Source of the DNA: Craterilacuibacter sp. RT1T
GTDB taxonomy: Bacteria; Pseudomonadota; Gammaproteobacteria; Burkholderiales; Chromobacteriaceae
Direction of reading: 5' to 3'
DNA: 64,000 bases
Assembly (NCBI RefSeq): GCF_023502145.1
Contig: NZ_JAMFLI010000001.1
Coordinates: 702,034 to 766,033 of the forward strand
A program made the translations under genes and the position numbers. The notes under the pieces were generated by a model. It was given only the letters and a program-made list of their open reading frames with translations. It did no database searches and had not been told where the DNA came from. Shown one piece after another: positions 17,397 to 27,049 of the stretch (the stretch's first letter is position 1; each line of letters starts with the position of its first letter).

Positions 17397-18509
17397 ATGA
17401 GAGCAGGTTTTGTAGGCTGGCGCGGCATGGTGGGTTCGGTGCTGATGCAGCGCATGCGCGAAGAGAACGACTTTGCAGTGATTAACGAGCCGGTGTTTTT
17501 TACCACCAGCAATGTCGGCGGCAAAGGCCCTGACATCGGCCGCGACGTGCCGGCACTGAAGGACGCGAAAAACATCGACGAGTTGAAGTCGATGGACGTG
17601 ATCGTCACCTGCCAGGGCGGCGACTATACCAGCGAAATTTATCCGCAACTGCGTGCGGCCGGCTGGAAGGGCTACTGGATCGATGCAGCCTCCACGCTGC
17701 GCATGGCCGACGACGCGGTAATCATTCTCGACCCGGTCAACCGCAAGGTGATTGACGACGCGCTGTTGCGCGGCGTGAAAGATTATGTTGGCGGCAACTG
17801 CACCGTCTCCCTGATGCTGATGGCGCTGGGCGGCCTGTTTCAGAACGATCAGGTCGAGTGGGTGAGCTCGATGACCTATCAGGCGGCTTCCGGTGCCGGC
17901 GCGCAGAATATGCGTGAACTGCTTACCGGCATGGGCGCGGTCAATGCCGAAGTGCGTGATCTGCTGGCCAATCCGGCCTCCGCCATTCTCGATATCGACC
18001 GCAAGGTGTCCGACTTTTTGCGTTCGGAAGAATTTCCGTGCCAGAACTTTGGCGTGCCGCTGGCTGGCAGCCTGATTCCGTGGATAGACAAGGATCTGGG
18101 CAACGGCCAGTCCAAGGAAGAATGGAAGGGCGGGGTCGAGACCAACAAGATCCTTGGCCGCTCGGCCAACCCGGTGCCGGTGGACGGCTTGTGCGTGCGC
18201 ATCGGCGCAATGCGCTGCCACAGCCAGGCGCTGACCATCAAGCTGAAGAACGACATTCCGCTGTCCGAGATCGAGGACATGCTGGCGCGGGCCAATCCAT
18301 GGGCCAAGGTGGTGGCGAATACGCGCGAAGCGTCGATGAAGGATCTGACGCCGGCAGCCGTAACCGGCACGCTGGTTACACCGGTTGGCCGTCTGCGCAA
18401 GATGGCGATGGGCGGTGATTATCTGTCGGCCTTTACCGTCGGTGACCAGTTGCTGTGGGGCGCGGCCGAACCTTTGCGTCGCATGCTGCGTATCCTGATC
18501 GAACGATAA
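17397..18509 (+). CDS. asd: Aspartate-semialdehyde dehydrogenase
   Basis: 370 residues. NADPH-dependent reduction of aspartyl phosphate to the semialdehyde, the branch point to Lys, diaminopimelate, Met, Thr and Ile. The gammaproteobacterial long form: [17 protein letters not shown] binds NADP at the start, catalytic Cys135 lies in [11 protein letters not shown] (same position as E. coli Asd), [13 protein letters not shown] follows, and substrate-binding [16 protein letters not shown] ends with the general-base His. Strong ribosome-binding region with GAGAGAGAACGACG. DapB, in the same diaminopimelate route, is encoded at 51.3 kb. Confidence 0.97.
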   Translation: MRAGFVGWRGMVGSVLMQRMREENDFAVINEPVFFTTSNVGGKGPDIGRDVPALKDAKNIDELKSMDVIVTCQGGDYTSEIYPQLRAAGWKGYWIDAASTLRMADDAVIILDPVNRKVIDDALLRGVKDYVGGNCTVSLMLMALGGLFQNDQVEWVSSMTYQAASGAGAQNMRELLTGMGAVNAEVRDLLANPASAILDIDRKVSDFLRSEEFPCQNFGVPLAGSLIPWIDKDLGNGQSKEEWKGGVETNKILGRSANPVPVDGLCVRIGAMRCHSQALTIKLKNDIPLSEIEDMLARANPWAKVVANTREASMKDLTPAAVTGTLVTPVGRLRKMAMGGDYLSAFTVGDQLLWGAAEPLRRMLRILIER

Positions 18510-18535
18510 AACGGTAGAATGGCGGTCAACGCTAT

Positions 18536-18567
18536 TTATCCACAAAAGGCGCTGCGGCGCCTTTTGT
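18536..18567 (+). terminator. Hairpin between asd and usg, with a DnaA-box sequence
   Basis: ACAAAAGGCGC (18542-18552) pairs perfectly with GCGCCTTTTGT (18557-18567), loop TGCG. The TTTT lies inside the stem rather than after it, so termination may be partial, allowing read-through into usg. TTATCCACA, an exact DnaA-box consensus, is at 18536-18544 and overlaps the left arm. Confidence 0.55.
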
Positions 18568-18585
18568 CATTTCGGAAGACAGAAA

Positions 18586-19599
18586 ATGCAACAATCCATC
18601 AATGTAGCCGTAATCGGTGCCAAAAATCTGATCGGCGAAGCCGTGCTTGAACTGTTGGCCCAGCGCCGTTTTCCAGCCCAGCGGGTCTATGCGGTCGATG
18701 GTGAAGACTATGAGGGCGATGTCGCCGCCTTCGGTAACCGCGAGCTGGAAGTACACCAACTGGCGGATTTCGCCTTTGAAAACGTGCAGCTGGCGATTTT
18801 TGTCGCCGGTAGCGAAGTGGCGCGCCGCTATGTGCCGGATGCGCGTACGGCTGGCTGTGTAGTGCTTGATTTTAGCGCGGCTTTCCGTGCTGACGCAGGC
18901 GTGCCGCTGCTGGTGTCGGGCATTAACGATAGTTTGCAGCTGGATGCCGGCGAAACCGGTCTGGTTAGCGTGCCCAACTGCACGGTGACGCCACTGGCGC
19001 AGGCGCTGGCGGTTTTTACGCCCAAGGGCTTGTCGCGGGTGACGGTATCGACTTACCAGTCGGTATCCGGCAGCGGTCAGGCCGCGATGGAAGAGTTGGC
19101 GACCCAGACCACTTCGCTGTTTGCCCAGCGCGAGACCGAAGTCAATGTATTCGCCAAGCGCATCGCGTTTAATGTGCTGCCGCAAATCGGCGAGGTGGAT
19201 GCGGCCGGTATCAGCGAGGAAGAGCGCTCGGTGCGGGACGAATTGCGCCGCGTGCTGGCGCTGCCGGCGCTGGAAGTCGAGGCTACTTGTGTGCGGGTGC
19301 CGGTGTTCTTCGGTCATGGCTGGTCGGTCGCACTGGCAACGGAACAGGCCATGAGTCGTGATGAAATTGCACTGCAACTGGAGCAGGCCGGCTTGCGGGT
19401 GGTGACAGAAAGCGACAGTTTTGGCCCTTATCTGACGCCGATGGAAGCAACCGGCAATGATCTGGTCTGGGTCAGCCGCTTGCGCGTAGAAGGCACGCGC
19501 GTACAGTTCTGGCTGGCTGCCGACAATGTGCGCGCAGGAGCGGCATTGAATATTGTCAAATTGGCCGAGTCTATGCTTGCCAAGGGGTATTTGGCCTGA
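18586..19599 (+). CDS. usg: Asd paralogue (USG-1 protein family)
   Basis: 337 residues, the short-form semialdehyde dehydrogenase fold. N-terminal nucleotide-binding motif VAVIGAKNLIGEAVLELL replaces the usual GATGxVG glycines. The active-site region reads SVPNCTVTPLAQAL with Cys132, then STYQSVSGSGQAAMEEL, and the C-terminal half has RVPVFFGHGWSV, where Asd proteins carry the catalytic His. Thus the catalytic residues look intact here. Usg proteins accompany asd and fimV/truA in many gamma- and betaproteobacteria; their own activity is uncertain. It lies 76 bases after asd, behind a hairpin. Confidence 0.88.
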   Translation: MQQSINVAVIGAKNLIGEAVLELLAQRRFPAQRVYAVDGEDYEGDVAAFGNRELEVHQLADFAFENVQLAIFVAGSEVARRYVPDARTAGCVVLDFSAAFRADAGVPLLVSGINDSLQLDAGETGLVSVPNCTVTPLAQALAVFTPKGLSRVTVSTYQSVSGSGQAAMEELATQTTSLFAQRETEVNVFAKRIAFNVLPQIGEVDAAGISEEERSVRDELRRVLALPALEVEATCVRVPVFFGHGWSVALATEQAMSRDEIALQLEQAGLRVVTESDSFGPYLTPMEATGNDLVWVSRLRVEGTRVQFWLAADNVRAGAALNIVKLAESMLAKGYLA

Positions 19600-19619
19600 A
19601 CGATTGATTCGGGTTATAT

Positions 19620-19649
19620 TTGACAAACATGCATGCTGTTTGATTTTAT
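19620..19649 (+). promoter_or_regulatory. Probable fimV promoter
   Basis: A perfect -35 TTGACA (19620-19625) and a -10-like TTTTAT (19644-19649), spaced by 18 bp. The start of transcription would fall near 19656, about 25 bases before the first GTG of fimV. Confidence 0.6.
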
Positions 19650-19679
19650 CGGGGCGGGCAGGCAAGGCAAGGGGAAGTC

Positions 19680-22094
19680 GTGCCTGAACGTAAGCACCCA
19701 AACTCAATGACCGGAAGGCAGATTGTGACCAGGCGTAATACAAAAAAACTAAGCGTAGTACTGGTGTCTTTAGTCTTTGCTTCATCGGCCTGGGCAGGCC
19801 TTGGCGGAATTCAGGTCCGCTCCAGTCTGGGCGAGAGCCTGCGCGCCAATATTGCCTTAAGTGGTGCTGATGCCCAGGATGCCGATAAGCTGCGTGTCAG
19901 TCTGGCCAGTCCCGATGCCTTCCGTGATCTGAATATTGACTATGCGCCGGTGCTGGGTTCTTTGCGTTTCGCCGTGGTGAATCAGGGCGGCAAGCCCTAT
20001 ATCCGGGTGATGTCTTCGCAGGCTATTCATGACCCGTATCTGCGTTTTGTGATCGAGGCCCGTTCGCCTGCCGGCCGCAGCCTGCGTGAATACACCGTTT
20101 TACTGGATCCGGCCGATTATCCTTTGCGCCAGCCTGTGCTGGAGCAGGATCTGCCATTGCTGGCCAAGACTTCACCTCGCGCGGCGCGGGCCAAACCGGT
20201 GCCGGCTGGCATGGTCGAGGTGGCACCGGGTCAGACGCTGATGTCGCTGGCACGCAATGCGCGTCCAGCCGATGCCAGCTTGAGCCAGGCCATGGCGGCG
20301 ATTTTCAAGGCCAATCCGCACGCGTTTATTTCCGGTAATCCGGAGCGGATGATGGCGGGCGCACGTTTGGCCATCCCGGGGGCGGCCCGTATTCGTGCGC
20401 TCAATCCGCTGGAAGCATCGCGCTTGTTGGCGGGCGGGGCGGCCGCCTCTGAGCTGCCTGCAGGTATCCCGCCGGCCAAGGTTGCGGCCGTGACACCGCC
20501 GCCGGCGCCTAAGCCTAAGGCCGCTCCGGATGTCGCCAGCAGTACGCCAGCCAAGCCGCTGACCGAGGTGCCCGCACCAGTATCGAGTCCGACCGTCAAA
20601 TTAAGCGCGCCAGAGTCTAGCGTGCCTGAAGCGGATGCCCGCCTGTCGGTGCTGGAGCAGGAGCTTGAAGCGCGTGATCGCACGCTGGCCCAGACGCAAG
20701 AGAAAATTGTTCAGCTTGAGGCGCGCTTGAAAGCCATGCAGGCTGCGCCTGCAAGCACAGAGCTGAATAATCAGGATGACGAGACGACATCGATGCTGGA
20801 TGGCGTGTTTGCCCAACTGCCTTTGATCGGCGGCGCGCTGGCGGCTTTGGCGCTGGCCTTGTTGGGCGTGACCTGGGTGCGCAAGCGTCGCGAGTCCGGT
20901 CGTGTCGATGCCGTTTTGGCCGGAAGGCCGCTAGGCGCAGCCAGCGCCTTGCAGCACGGCGCTTTGATGCGTACCCAGCAGACCGAAGGCGCGGGCGGCA
21001 ATTCTTTCCTGACCGATTTCACCCGTTCCGGCATGGGGTCGATTGATGCCGGTGAGGTGGATCCGGTGGCCGAGGCCGAGGTGTATCTGGCTTATGGCCG
21101 TGATCAGCAGGCCGAAGACATTCTGCTGGATGCCTTGCAAAAAGATCCGACCCGACATGAGGTCAGGCTTAAGTTGCTCGAGATTTACGCCACGCGCGCC
21201 GATAAGGAGACGTTTGAGCACCATGCCCGTGAGCTCAAGCTGGCGCAGGATGGCCGGGGTGCCTTGTGGGCCAAGGCCGCCGCATTGGGCCTGGCGCTGG
21301 ATCCGCACAACAGCCTGTATGCCGATGCGGCGCCTAGCGTCGACGCGCTGAATAGCGCACCTGGCATGGCGGCGGGGCCGATTGATCTGGATGCAGAATT
21401 GTCTGGTGTAGGTGTGGCTGATGTTCCGCCTTCGCCGAAAATGGCAGCGGATGTTGACTTTGCCATGCCAGCCCCCCTTGTCGCCCCTGTGGCAGCACCT
21501 GCAGCGCCGACAATGGCGGAGCATGATGCGGATGATCCGCTGCGCGCCGCGCTGTTTGGTGAAGAGCCTCTTGCCGTCGAGCCGGAGCCGGTCGTCGGGC
21601 ACGACAGCAATATGCTGGACTTCGATATGGATGCCATGCTGGGCGGTCTGGGTATGTCGGCGCCAGCGGCCGAGACGGTCAGCAAGGCCGAGGCGGAACA
21701 GACTCCCGATCATGCCGACAGCGGCAATCTGCTGGACTTTGATTTCCAGATGGGAATGCCGGCGCCTGAGCCGATCCCCGCGCCTGCGCCGTCTGCCACG
21801 GCGGCGGACGATTTTGACAGCCTGTTCGATTTTGACCAGGCCGGGCCGAGCACAGACGCACGAGGGGATGCCGCGTTTGACGCACTGACGGCGGACCTTG
21901 AAGCCGAGTTTGCACCGGTGTCGACCGAGGGCATGAGCGTATCGGATGACCCGCAGTCCACCAAGCTTGACCTTGCCCGTGTCTATCTCGATATGGGGGA
22001 CAAGGAGGGGGCGCGCGAAGTGCTGCTGGAACTGCTTGGCGAAACCGAAGGTGCGTTGCGTGACGAAGCCGGGAAATTGCTGGCGACCTTATGA
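19680..22094 (+). CDS. fimV: FimV peptidoglycan-associated motility/polarity protein
   Basis: 804 residues from the GTG at 19680; a GTG at 19725, preceded by GGAAGG, would give a 24-residue signal peptide and is equally plausible. FimV is an inner-membrane protein that organises type IV pili, type II secretion and cell-pole identity. Order: signal ending SSAWA; FimV N-domain (IQVRSSLGESLRANIALSGA); periplasmic LysM-like segment (VAPGQTLMSLARN, about 182-245); Ala/Pro linker; coiled coil (about 318-358); one membrane helix (about 378-400); a cytoplasmic acidic region with TPR-like repeat AEAEVYLAYGRDQQAEDIL and repeated DFDMDAM/DFDFQM motifs; and the C-terminal FimV domain KLDLARVYLDMGDKEGAREV. 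Followed with a 4-base overlap by a second FimV-like gene. Confidence 0.93.
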   Translation: MPERKHPNSMTGRQIVTRRNTKKLSVVLVSLVFASSAWAGLGGIQVRSSLGESLRANIALSGADAQDADKLRVSLASPDAFRDLNIDYAPVLGSLRFAVVNQGGKPYIRVMSSQAIHDPYLRFVIEARSPAGRSLREYTVLLDPADYPLRQPVLEQDLPLLAKTSPRAARAKPVPAGMVEVAPGQTLMSLARNARPADASLSQAMAAIFKANPHAFISGNPERMMAGARLAIPGAARIRALNPLEASRLLAGGAAASELPAGIPPAKVAAVTPPPAPKPKAAPDVASSTPAKPLTEVPAPVSSPTVKLSAPESSVPEADARLSVLEQELEARDRTLAQTQEKIVQLEARLKAMQAAPASTELNNQDDETTSMLDGVFAQLPLIGGALAALALALLGVTWVRKRRESGRVDAVLAGRPLGAASALQHGALMRTQQTEGAGGNSFLTDFTRSGMGSIDAGEVDPVAEAEVYLAYGRDQQAEDILLDALQKDPTRHEVRLKLLEIYATRADKETFEHHARELKLAQDGRGALWAKAAALGLALDPHNSLYADAAPSVDALNSAPGMAAGPIDLDAELSGVGVADVPPSPKMAADVDFAMPAPLVAPVAAPAAPTMAEHDADDPLRAALFGEEPLAVEPEPVVGHDSNMLDFDMDAMLGGLGMSAPAAETVSKAEAEQTPDHADSGNLLDFDFQMGMPAPEPIPAPAPSATAADDFDSLFDFDQAGPSTDARGDAAFDALTADLEAEFAPVSTEGMSVSDDPQSTKLDLARVYLDMGDKEGAREVLLELLGETEGALRDEAGKLLATL

Positions 22095-23806
22095 GCCGTT
22101 TGGCGTTTTCTGAGCTGGCACTGGCCGTGCCGTTCGCGCTGGGTGTGTTGGCCGCGCCAGCGGCTCAGGCCGGAATGGGTACGCTTAAGGCTTTATCCGC
22201 TCAGGGTGAACCCTTGCAGGCAGAGGTCGAACTGGATCTGCCTGCAGGTGGCGAGGGCGGCATCGTCCGGCTAGCCGCCCTGAATGACTACCCGCTGTTG
22301 CAGCCTTATAGCGCCCATGCTTCACGCTTGCGCTTTGAACTCAAGGGCATGGCCAATGGCCGGCAAGTGGTGCATCTGTCCGGGCCTGCGCTGGCAGGCA
22401 CCGATGTACTGCGTTTTGCCATCGAATATATCTGGCCGGGCGGGCGCTGGGTGCGCGAGTACCGGCTTTATGGCTACAACCTGCCGGCACGGTCGCCGCC
22501 GGCGGAGACTGAACCGGCCAATTTCCTCCTGCCTTTTCTTGATACCCCATCCCATCCGGCGCTGGGTCGTTTGTTCCGCTTGTCGGCACCTGCGCAGGCG
22601 TTGACGCTGAAAATCGAGTTGCTGGGCGCTTTGGCCAGCGACAAGGCGCGCAAGCAGGCGGTGTTTAGCGTGCGCGGACTTGATGCTGCGGCACATGCAG
22701 TATTAAGCGGGGTTCGCCTTGAGGTCGGGCAGGAGGATGCACAGCATTTTCTGTTGCTGACCAGCCCGCATCCTATGGGGCGCCAGGTGCTGTCGTTCGA
22801 GCTGGATGCGGTATTTGAGGGGGCGAAGGCTGGCCGCCGCTATTCGGTTTTGCCGGTAAGGGCTGCGGGGCGGCCTTTGCATTACCGTGTCGTTGCCGGT
22901 GATAGCGCTTTTGCGCTGGCACGACGCTTTTATCCGGCACGCTCGCCGGATAAGGCGGTGCGCGCGCTGCTGGCGGCCAATGCACAGGCCTTTGTGGCGG
23001 GTGATGCAAACCGTTTGCGCGCGGGGGCACTATTGCGCCTGCCCGATGTTGGCGCGCGCAAGCCGAGGCCTTCACCGGTTATTGCGCCTAAGCTTGCTCC
23101 ACCCGCACCCGCACCCGCACCCGCACCTGCACCTGCACCTGCGATGGTGCCGGTGGACATTGAGGCGCAAGTTGCCGCGGACAGGGTCTTGGCCGAGCAT
23201 AAGCTGGCACAGCTGCAACAGGCACAGGCGCGCCTGGCTGCGCTGGAGAAGGAGGTCGTGCGGCTGTCGGCGCAGTCTGTGCCTGAAAATGGCGGCGCTA
23301 TGGCGGATATGTCACTGGACGAGGAGCTGACCCGCTGGCTTGCCGGCGGCGTGGGCGGCATGGCCGTGATGAGCTTGCTGGCCTGGCAGTTGGTGCGCCG
23401 CAATCGTGCCCGGCAGGCAGGCCGTACACCGGTCGCGCTTCAGGCCACGCCGCCCCGCACGGCAGCGCCGGTGGCCGTTGTTGTCGCAGCGCCTGAGCCG
23501 GCGCCTGTGGCGCGGCTGCGGCAGATGCAGCAATTGGCGTTAAACGGGGAGCGCGCCGCTTTTGCTGCGCTGGCGCATGCCGTGCTGGCCGATAGCGCGG
23601 GTCAGGGAGAGGAGTGGGCTGCCGTGGTGCGCATGGGTCAGAGCCTGGACCCTGAGAATGCCTTGTACCACATGGGTGAGCCGGATGTATCTGGGCAGGC
23701 CAGACAGGCCGACTCGGCAGAACAGGCTTTGGCACGCCTGTTTGCCGAAATGGGTGAGCGTGACGGTGCGGCGGATCTGGCGCGGGATATACGTGCAGCG
23801 GACTGA
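22091..23806 (+). CDS. Second FimV-like protein, tandem paralogue
   Basis: 571 residues, ATG overlapping the fimV stop. Signal peptide to about 27 (APAAQA), then a FimV-type N-domain (MGTLKALSAQGEPLQAEVEL). A second stretch of similar beta character follows (about 150-255). Next are a LysM-like segment with YRVVAGDSAFALARRFYP (about 261-318), an Ala-Pro repeat linker, a coiled coil (about 365-395), a membrane helix (about 415-432, followed by RRNRARQ) and a short cytoplasmic TPR-like tail ending RDGAADLARDIRAAD. It repeats FimV architecture but lacks the long acidic region. It may cooperate with or antagonise FimV at the pole. Family assignment rests on architecture and the N-domain, so it is firm only at fold level. 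Confidence 0.8.
   Translation: MSRLAFSELALAVPFALGVLAAPAAQAGMGTLKALSAQGEPLQAEVELDLPAGGEGGIVRLAALNDYPLLQPYSAHASRLRFELKGMANGRQVVHLSGPALAGTDVLRFAIEYIWPGGRWVREYRLYGYNLPARSPPAETEPANFLLPFLDTPSHPALGRLFRLSAPAQALTLKIELLGALASDKARKQAVFSVRGLDAAAHAVLSGVRLEVGQEDAQHFLLLTSPHPMGRQVLSFELDAVFEGAKAGRRYSVLPVRAAGRPLHYRVVAGDSAFALARRFYPARSPDKAVRALLAANAQAFVAGDANRLRAGALLRLPDVGARKPRPSPVIAPKLAPPAPAPAPAPAPAPAMVPVDIEAQVAADRVLAEHKLAQLQQAQARLAALEKEVVRLSAQSVPENGGAMADMSLDEELTRWLAGGVGGMAVMSLLAWQLVRRNRARQAGRTPVALQATPPRTAAPVAVVVAAPEPAPVARLRQMQQLALNGERAAFAALAHAVLADSAGQGEEWAAVVRMGQSLDPENALYHMGEPDVSGQARQADSAEQALARLFAEMGERDGAADLARDIRAAD
23100..23142 (+). repeat. Hexanucleotide repeat coding Ala-Pro
   Basis: About seven units of CACCCG/CACCTG code an alternating Ala-Pro linker in the second FimV-like protein. 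Loss or gain of a 6-base unit keeps the frame, so only linker length would vary. Confidence 0.8.
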
Positions 23807-24431
23807 GTGGTTCTTGGCACCCGGTGCCTGGCTATGTGCCTGGCTGGCGCTGGTTGTGCTGCTGGCGGTGATGCCGGCCTTGTGGCTGAGTATTTTGACG
23901 GCCGCACTGGCGGCCGCCTTGCTCTGGCTGAACCCTGGCCTGCTGCTATCCGTTTTCAGGCGCATGCGTTATCTCTTGCTGTCGCTTTTGCTGCTGATGG
24001 GCTGGACGCTGCCCGGAGACGCGGTTTTTGACAGTCTGTGGGCGCCGACCTGGCAAGGCTTGCAGGCCGGCGCCGTACAGGTGATGCGTCTGCTGCTTGC
24101 CGTATGGCTGGTACGTGCCTTGTGGCTGTCTGCCGGGCGTGAGGCCATGCTTGCTGCGCTTTACCAGCTCTGTGCGCCGCTGACGCGTCTGGGTTTGCCG
24201 GCCAAAACCCTGGCTTTGCGTCTCTGGCTGACGCTTTACCACGCCGATCGCCTGATCAGTCTGCCATTTCGCACTTTATTGCAGGAAATGCGCTGCTTGT
24301 TGCAGCAGGGCGTAGCAGCAGTTGGCCCCGATCAGGTAGAGTTAAGACTTTGCCGCTGGCGTAAGCGCGAATATGTTTTTGTGCTGGCTGCATGGCTGAT
24401 AACAGGATTTTTGATGAAAGTTTGGGCATGA
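23793..24431 (+). CDS. Integral membrane protein, weakly EcfT/CbiQ-like
   Basis: About 212 residues from a GTG overlapping the end of the previous gene by 14 bases; the frame is open further upstream, but there it is a shadow of the FimV-like gene. Hydrophobic segments at roughly 7-25, 27-45, 52-70 and 92-110 precede a cytoplasmic helix with LRLWLTLYHADRLISLPFRT, and a last hydrophobic segment lies at 195-210. This layout recalls EcfT/CbiQ transmembrane components of energy-coupling transporters, but no ATPase or substrate component is adjacent. The stop overlaps the truA start (ATGA), so it belongs to the fimV-truA-trp operon. Function unknown. Confidence 0.7.
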   Translation: MQRTEWFLAPGAWLCAWLALVVLLAVMPALWLSILTAALAAALLWLNPGLLLSVFRRMRYLLLSLLLLMGWTLPGDAVFDSLWAPTWQGLQAGAVQVMRLLLAVWLVRALWLSAGREAMLAALYQLCAPLTRLGLPAKTLALRLWLTLYHADRLISLPFRTLLQEMRCLLQQGVAAVGPDQVELRLCRWRKREYVFVLAAWLITGFLMKVWA

Positions 24432-25216
24432 GAGTGGCGCTAGGCCTCGAATACGATGGCCGTGCCTTTGCCGGCTGGCAGACCCAGCCGCATGGCAATA
24501 CCGTACAGGACAAATTAAACGCCGCGCTCAGCATGATCGCCGGCGAGCCGATTACGACCATTGCCGCAGGTCGGACCGATGCCGGTGTGCATGCGGCGAT
24601 GCAGGTGGTGCATTTTGAGACCCGGGCGCAGCGCCCCTTGAATGCCTGGGTGCGCGGGGTGAATGCCCATTTGCCGCCCGAGGTGGCGGTGGTGTGGTCA
24701 CGCGAGGTGGACGAGGTGTTTCACGCGCGTTTTTCCGCTTTTTCGCGCGCCTACAGCTATTTCTTGCTGTCGCATCCGGTGCGCCCCAGCCTGACGGCCG
24801 GCAAGGTGGGCTGGTACTACGGCGCGCTGGATGTAGAGGCGATGCAGCAAGCGGCGCTGCGCTTGCTGGGGCGGCATGATTTTTCCAGCTTTCGTGCTGC
24901 CGAGTGCCAGGCCAAGACGCCGGTCAAGGATTTGCAAGTGCTGGATATTACGGCCAGCGCCGGCCTGATTCGTTTCGACTTCAAGGCGGATGCCTTTTTG
25001 CACCATATGGTGCGCAATATCGTCGGCGCCCTGGTGTATGTCGGCAAGGGCAGTCTGGACGCCGAGGGTATGAGCCGTTTGCTGAATGCCGGCGATCGCA
25101 CCCAGGCGCCCCCGACTTTTATGCCGGACGGACTCTATCTGACCGGGGTCGGCTATCCCGAACATTTTTGTCTGCCCAGCGTGCCCGATCCGGCGCGTCT
25201 GGCTTTGTGGCGCTAA
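24428..25216 (+). CDS. truA: tRNA pseudouridine(38-40) synthase
   Basis: 262 residues from the ATG overlapping the preceding stop; the start MRVALGLEYDGRAFAGWQ is the family start. TruA makes pseudouridine at positions 38-40 of the tRNA anticodon arm. The catalytic Asp lies in AAGRTDAGVHA (about residue 51). Other blocks are FHARFSAFSRAYSYF, HDFSSFRAAECQAKTPVK and FLHHMVRNIVGALVYVG. Order fimV-truA-trpF is conserved, but here two extra genes separate fimV from truA. Confidence 0.96.
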   Translation: MRVALGLEYDGRAFAGWQTQPHGNTVQDKLNAALSMIAGEPITTIAAGRTDAGVHAAMQVVHFETRAQRPLNAWVRGVNAHLPPEVAVVWSREVDEVFHARFSAFSRAYSYFLLSHPVRPSLTAGKVGWYYGALDVEAMQQAALRLLGRHDFSSFRAAECQAKTPVKDLQVLDITASAGLIRFDFKADAFLHHMVRNIVGALVYVGKGSLDAEGMSRLLNAGDRTQAPPTFMPDGLYLTGVGYPEHFCLPSVPDPARLALWR

Positions 25217-25228
25217 GGGGATGTAGCT

Positions 25229-25852
25229 ATGGCGGTACGCGTGAAAATTTGCGGCATGACCCGCGTGGAGGACGCTGTGGAAGCGGCGCGTCTGGGCGTG
25301 GATGCGATCGGCTTGGTGTTCTACCCGAAAAGCCCGCGCAATGTGTCGATCGCCCGTGCCGCGGCCATTATTGCCGCGCTGCCGCCCTTTGTCAGCGTGG
25401 TCGGCCTGTTTGTCGATGCCACGCGCGAATGGGTAGAGACGGTGCTGGCCGAGTGTGCACTGGATGTGTTGCAGTTTCATGGCGACGAAAGCCCTGAGTT
25501 TTGTGCCGGTTTTCATCGCCCCTATCTCAAGGCGGTACGGGTGCAGGCTGGCACCGATCTTGCCGCCATCGCCACACGCTATGCCGGCGCGCGTGCACTG
25601 TTAACCGATGCCTTTGTCGAGGGCGTGCATGGCGGCACCGGCCAGACCTTTGACTGGGGTTTGCTGGCCGGGGATTTGCCGCTGCCCTTGATTCTGTCCG
25701 GCGGGCTGGATGAACACAATATTGCAGCGGCTCTGCGCCAAGTGCATCCGGCAGCGGTGGATGTCTCCAGTGGGGTCGAAAGCGCAAAAGGGATCAAGGA
25801 CGCTGCCCGTATGGCAGCCTTCATTTCAGGAGCAAGACATGGATCACTATGA
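25229..25852 (+). CDS. trpF: Phosphoribosylanthranilate isomerase
   Basis: 207 residues. Third step of tryptophan synthesis, an Amadori rearrangement in a TIM barrel. Starts [16 protein letters not shown] with catalytic Cys8 in KICG; the catalytic Asp is in VLTDAF-like [10 protein letters not shown] (about residue 130); the phosphate loop is [12 protein letters not shown] and the end motif [15 protein letters not shown]. Ribosome-binding site AAGGGGATG. Its 3' end overlaps trpB by 14 bases. Confidence 0.96.
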   Translation: MAVRVKICGMTRVEDAVEAARLGVDAIGLVFYPKSPRNVSIARAAAIIAALPPFVSVVGLFVDATREWVETVLAECALDVLQFHGDESPEFCAGFHRPYLKAVRVQAGTDLAAIATRYAGARALLTDAFVEGVHGGTGQTFDWGLLAGDLPLPLILSGGLDEHNIAAALRQVHPAAVDVSSGVESAKGIKDAARMAAFISGARHGSL

Positions 25853-27038
25853 TCTGCCCGATGCGGCAGGCCATTTCGGCCTGCACGGGGGCGTGTATGT
25901 GGCAGAAACACTGATGGCTGCGCTGGACGAATTGCAGACCGAGTATGCGCGGGCCAAGGCCGATCCGGCATTTTGGGCAGAGTACCACTACGAGCTGGCG
26001 CACTATGTCGGACGTCCAAGCCCGGTCTACCATGCGCGGCGCTGGTCGGAGGCGCTGGGTGGTGCACAGATCTGGCTTAAGCGTGAAGACTTGAATCACA
26101 CCGGCGCGCACAAGATCAATAACGCCATTGGCCAGGCGCTGCTCGCACGGCGCATGGGCAAGAAGCGGGTGATCGCAGAAACCGGCGCCGGCCAGCATGG
26201 TGTCGCGACGGCGACGGTCGCCGCGCGCTACGGCATGGAGTGTGTGGTGTATATGGGCGCCGAGGATATCAAGCGTCAGGCCTCCAATGTGTTCCGCATG
26301 AAGCTCCTGGGCGCAACCGTGGTGCCGGTAGAGTCCGGCTCGAAAACGCTGAAAGATGCGTTGAACGAGGCGATGCGCGACTGGGTGACCAATGTAGACT
26401 CTACTTTCTATATTCTGGGCACGGCAGCCGGCCCGCATCCTTACCCGATGCTGGTGCGCGACTTTGTCTCGGTCATCGGCAATGAAGCCAAGGTGCAAAT
26501 GCCCGAGACCATCGGCCGCCAGCCGGATGTGGTGGTCGCCTGTGTCGGGGGCGGCTCCAACGCGATCGGTATGTTCTACCCGTATATTCCGCTTGAAGGC
26601 GTGCGTCTGGTCGGCGTTGAGGCGGGCGGTGACGGGGTTGAAACCGGTCGCCATGCCGCACCCTTGTCGGCCGGGCGCGTCGGTGTACTGCACGGTTTCA
26701 AGAGCTATCTGATGCAGGACGCCAACGGCCAGATCATCGAAACCCATTCGGTGTCGGCCGGTCTGGATTACCCGGGGGTGGGCCCCGAACACAGCTACCT
26801 GAAAGATATCGGCCGCGCCGAATATACCGCCATCACGGATGACGAGGCGTTGGCGGCTTTTCATGACTGCTGCCATCTGGAAGGCATCATTCCGGCGCTT
26901 GAATCCAGCCATGCGCTGGCTTGGGCGGCCAAGGCGGCGCCTGGCATGGACAAGGATCAGGTGATCCTGGTCAATCTGTCCGGTCGTGGCGACAAGGATA
27001 TCAATACTGTGGCCGGCCTTGTCGGCATGACGCTGTAA
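25839..27038 (+). CDS. trpB: Tryptophan synthase beta chain
   Basis: 399 residues from the ATG that follows CAGGAGCAAGAC; the longer open frame upstream lies in trpF. PLP-dependent condensation of indole with serine. The PLP lysine is in [15 protein letters not shown] (about residue 88), the phosphate loop is GGGSNAIG, the start is [18 protein letters not shown], and the C-terminal block [10 protein letters not shown] is present. Translationally coupled to trpF (14-base overlap); trpA follows after 11 bases. Confidence 0.98.
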   Translation: MDHYDLPDAAGHFGLHGGVYVAETLMAALDELQTEYARAKADPAFWAEYHYELAHYVGRPSPVYHARRWSEALGGAQIWLKREDLNHTGAHKINNAIGQALLARRMGKKRVIAETGAGQHGVATATVAARYGMECVVYMGAEDIKRQASNVFRMKLLGATVVPVESGSKTLKDALNEAMRDWVTNVDSTFYILGTAAGPHPYPMLVRDFVSVIGNEAKVQMPETIGRQPDVVVACVGGGSNAIGMFYPYIPLEGVRLVGVEAGGDGVETGRHAAPLSAGRVGVLHGFKSYLMQDANGQIIETHSVSAGLDYPGVGPEHSYLKDIGRAEYTAITDDEALAAFHDCCHLEGIIPALESSHALAWAAKAAPGMDKDQVILVNLSGRGDKDINTVAGLVGMTL

Positions 27039-27049
27039 AGGGGAAGTTC

